Part shown: positions 63,095 through 64,000 of the stretch, one piece after another
Position numbering within the stretch: the stretch's first letter is position 1
How the letters are laid out: every line of letters begins with the position of its first letter
Source of the DNA: Engelhardtia mirabilis
GTDB lineage: Bacteria > Planctomycetota > UBA1135 > GCA-002686595
DNA length: 64,000 nucleotides
Assembly: GCA_007751255.1 (NCBI GenBank)
Contig: CP036296.1
Span: 4,092,001 to 4,156,000 of the forward strand
Direction of reading: 5' to 3'
Notes under the pieces: model-generated
The model's database searches: none
What the model was told of the DNA's origin: nothing
The model's input: only the letters and a program-made list of their open reading frames with translations
Position numbers and translations under genes: made by a program

Positions 63095-64000
63095 ATGTCC
63101 AAGCAGATCCTGTTCGACGACACCGCACGCCAGAAGATGCGCGTCGGCATCGAGAAGCTCGCCAAGACCGTGCGGGTCACGATGGGCCCGGCGGGCCGCA
63201 ACGTGATCCTCTCCAAGTCCTTCGGCGCCCCGTCCGTGACCAAGGACGGCGTCTCCGTGGCCAAGGAGATCGACCTCGACGACCCCTTCGAGAACATGGG
63301 CGCCAAGCTCGTGCTCGAGGTGGCCAAGAAGACCAACGACGTGGCCGGTGACGGCACCACCACGGCGACGGTGCTGGCCTCGGCGATCTTCGAGCAAGGG
63401 CTCAAGTTCCTGGCCTCCGGCGTGAACCCCATCTCCCTGCGCAATGGCATCGAGAAGGCCGTGGCGACCGCAGTGGCCGAGATCGAGTCCATGTCCCGCA
63501 AGATCAAGACCCACGCCGAGAAGGCGTCGATCGCCACGATCTCGGCCAACAACGACCCGACCATCGGCAAGCTCTTGGCCGACGCCTTCGAGAAGGTCGG
63601 CGACGACGGCGTGATCACGGTCGAGGAGAACACCGGCCTCGGCACCGAGCTTGAGCTGGTCGAGGGCATGGAGTTCGACAAGGGCTACCTGTCGCCCTAC
63701 TTCGCCACCAACGCGTCGAAGCTGATCGCCGAGCTCGAGGATCCCTACATCCTGATCCACGAGAAGAAGATCACCAGCGCCCGGGACCTGATCCCGCTGC
63801 TGGAGAAGACGGCCCAGACCGCCCGCCCGCTGCTGATCATCGCCGAGGACATCGAGGGCGAGGCCCTGGCCACCCTGGTGATCAACCGCCTGCGCGGCAT
63901 CCTGAACGTGTGCGCCGTCAAGGCGCCCGGCTTCGGCGAGCGTCGCAAGGCCTACCTGGGTGACATCGCGGCCCTGACCGGCGGCGTGGCGATCACCGAG
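63095..64000 (+). CDS. groEL: Chaperonin GroEL (second copy, 3' end off window)
   Basis: The first 302 residues are visible; the gene runs off the right edge. [60 protein letters not shown] and [20 protein letters not shown] are standard. It differs from the first copy throughout, so this is a diverged paralogue, not a recent duplicate. The [20 protein letters not shown] segment carries the apical substrate-binding region. Whether the GGM tail is kept cannot be seen. Confidence 0.93.
   Translation, partial: MSKQILFDDTARQKMRVGIEKLAKTVRVTMGPAGRNVILSKSFGAPSVTKDGVSVAKEIDLDDPFENMGAKLVLEVAKKTNDVAGDGTTTATVLASAIFEQGLKFLASGVNPISLRNGIEKAVATAVAEIESMSRKIKTHAEKASIATISANNDPTIGKLLADAFEKVGDDGVITVEENTGLGTELELVEGMEFDKGYLSPYFATNASKLIAELEDPYILIHEKKITSARDLIPLLEKTAQTARPLLIIAEDIEGEALATLVINRLRGILNVCAVKAPGFGERRKAYLGDIAALTGGVAITE

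Overview
This is a GC-rich bacterial chromosome segment, dense with genes, with GC-biased third codon positions and frequent GTG and TTG starts. No 16S gene is present. The gene content points to an uncultured member of the Planctomycetota or a neighbouring phylum: an NPCBM-domain secreted protein, very large secreted proteins of unknown function, an extended ribosomal protein S2, tandem groEL genes without groES, an ECF42-type sigma factor with a DGPF partner, and a PadR/HAAS pair. This assignment is inference.

Layout. 1-3.8 kb (minus): membrane-anchored protein, HEAT-repeat protein, and pabB-pabC for p-aminobenzoate. 4.1-15.0 kb: MFS transporter, small secreted coiled-coil protein, lipoprotein, XerC/D-type recombinase, hybrid histidine kinase, a 990-residue secreted protein with an internal RGALS repeat, an APH-type kinase and a secreted protein. 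15.1-19.6 kb: a broken secretin-like lipoprotein gene, then QEGLA-motif metallopeptidase, aspartoacylase-type metallohydrolase and RimK fused to a TrkA-C domain. This looks like a set of enzymes that add and remove C-terminal residues. 19.9-24.6 kb: an overlapping operon of SulP transporter, membrane-fusion lipoprotein, ABC ATPase and ABC-2 permease. 24.6-27.9 kb (minus): a vanadium-haloperoxidase-like gene split by a 2.0-kb group II intron at its catalytic histidine codon and further damaged by single-base slips.

27.9-36.1 kb: a truncated HxlR regulator, a hypothetical protein, padR with a HAAS-type membrane partner, a VOC protein, an APC permease, the ECF42/DGPF pair and a SagB-type oxidoreductase. 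36.1-41.5 kb is a decayed mobile-element-like island bounded by a 66-bp direct repeat of the sagB 3' end. It holds remnants of a COG3541 nucleotidyltransferase, a conserved hypothetical protein, a Rep_1-like rolling-circle initiator, a ribbon-helix-helix protein and a large serine recombinase, plus one intact secreted protein. 41.5-46.7 kb carries more broken genes and a rearrangement breakpoint near 44.89 kb.

47.0-64.0 kb returns to orderly chromosome: alcohol-dehydrogenase-like protein, tRNA-Glu, EboE-like protein, Trm112-like protein, secreted protein, Xaa-Pro aminopeptidase, membrane protein, tRNA-Lys, the rpsB-tsf-pyrH-frr operon (minus), a GGDEF response regulator, the NPCBM protein and two groEL genes, the second running off the right edge. 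Several genes start exactly 7 nt after a TAGNNT hexamer, suggesting leaderless transcripts. No CRISPR array, rRNA gene or intact insertion sequence was seen.
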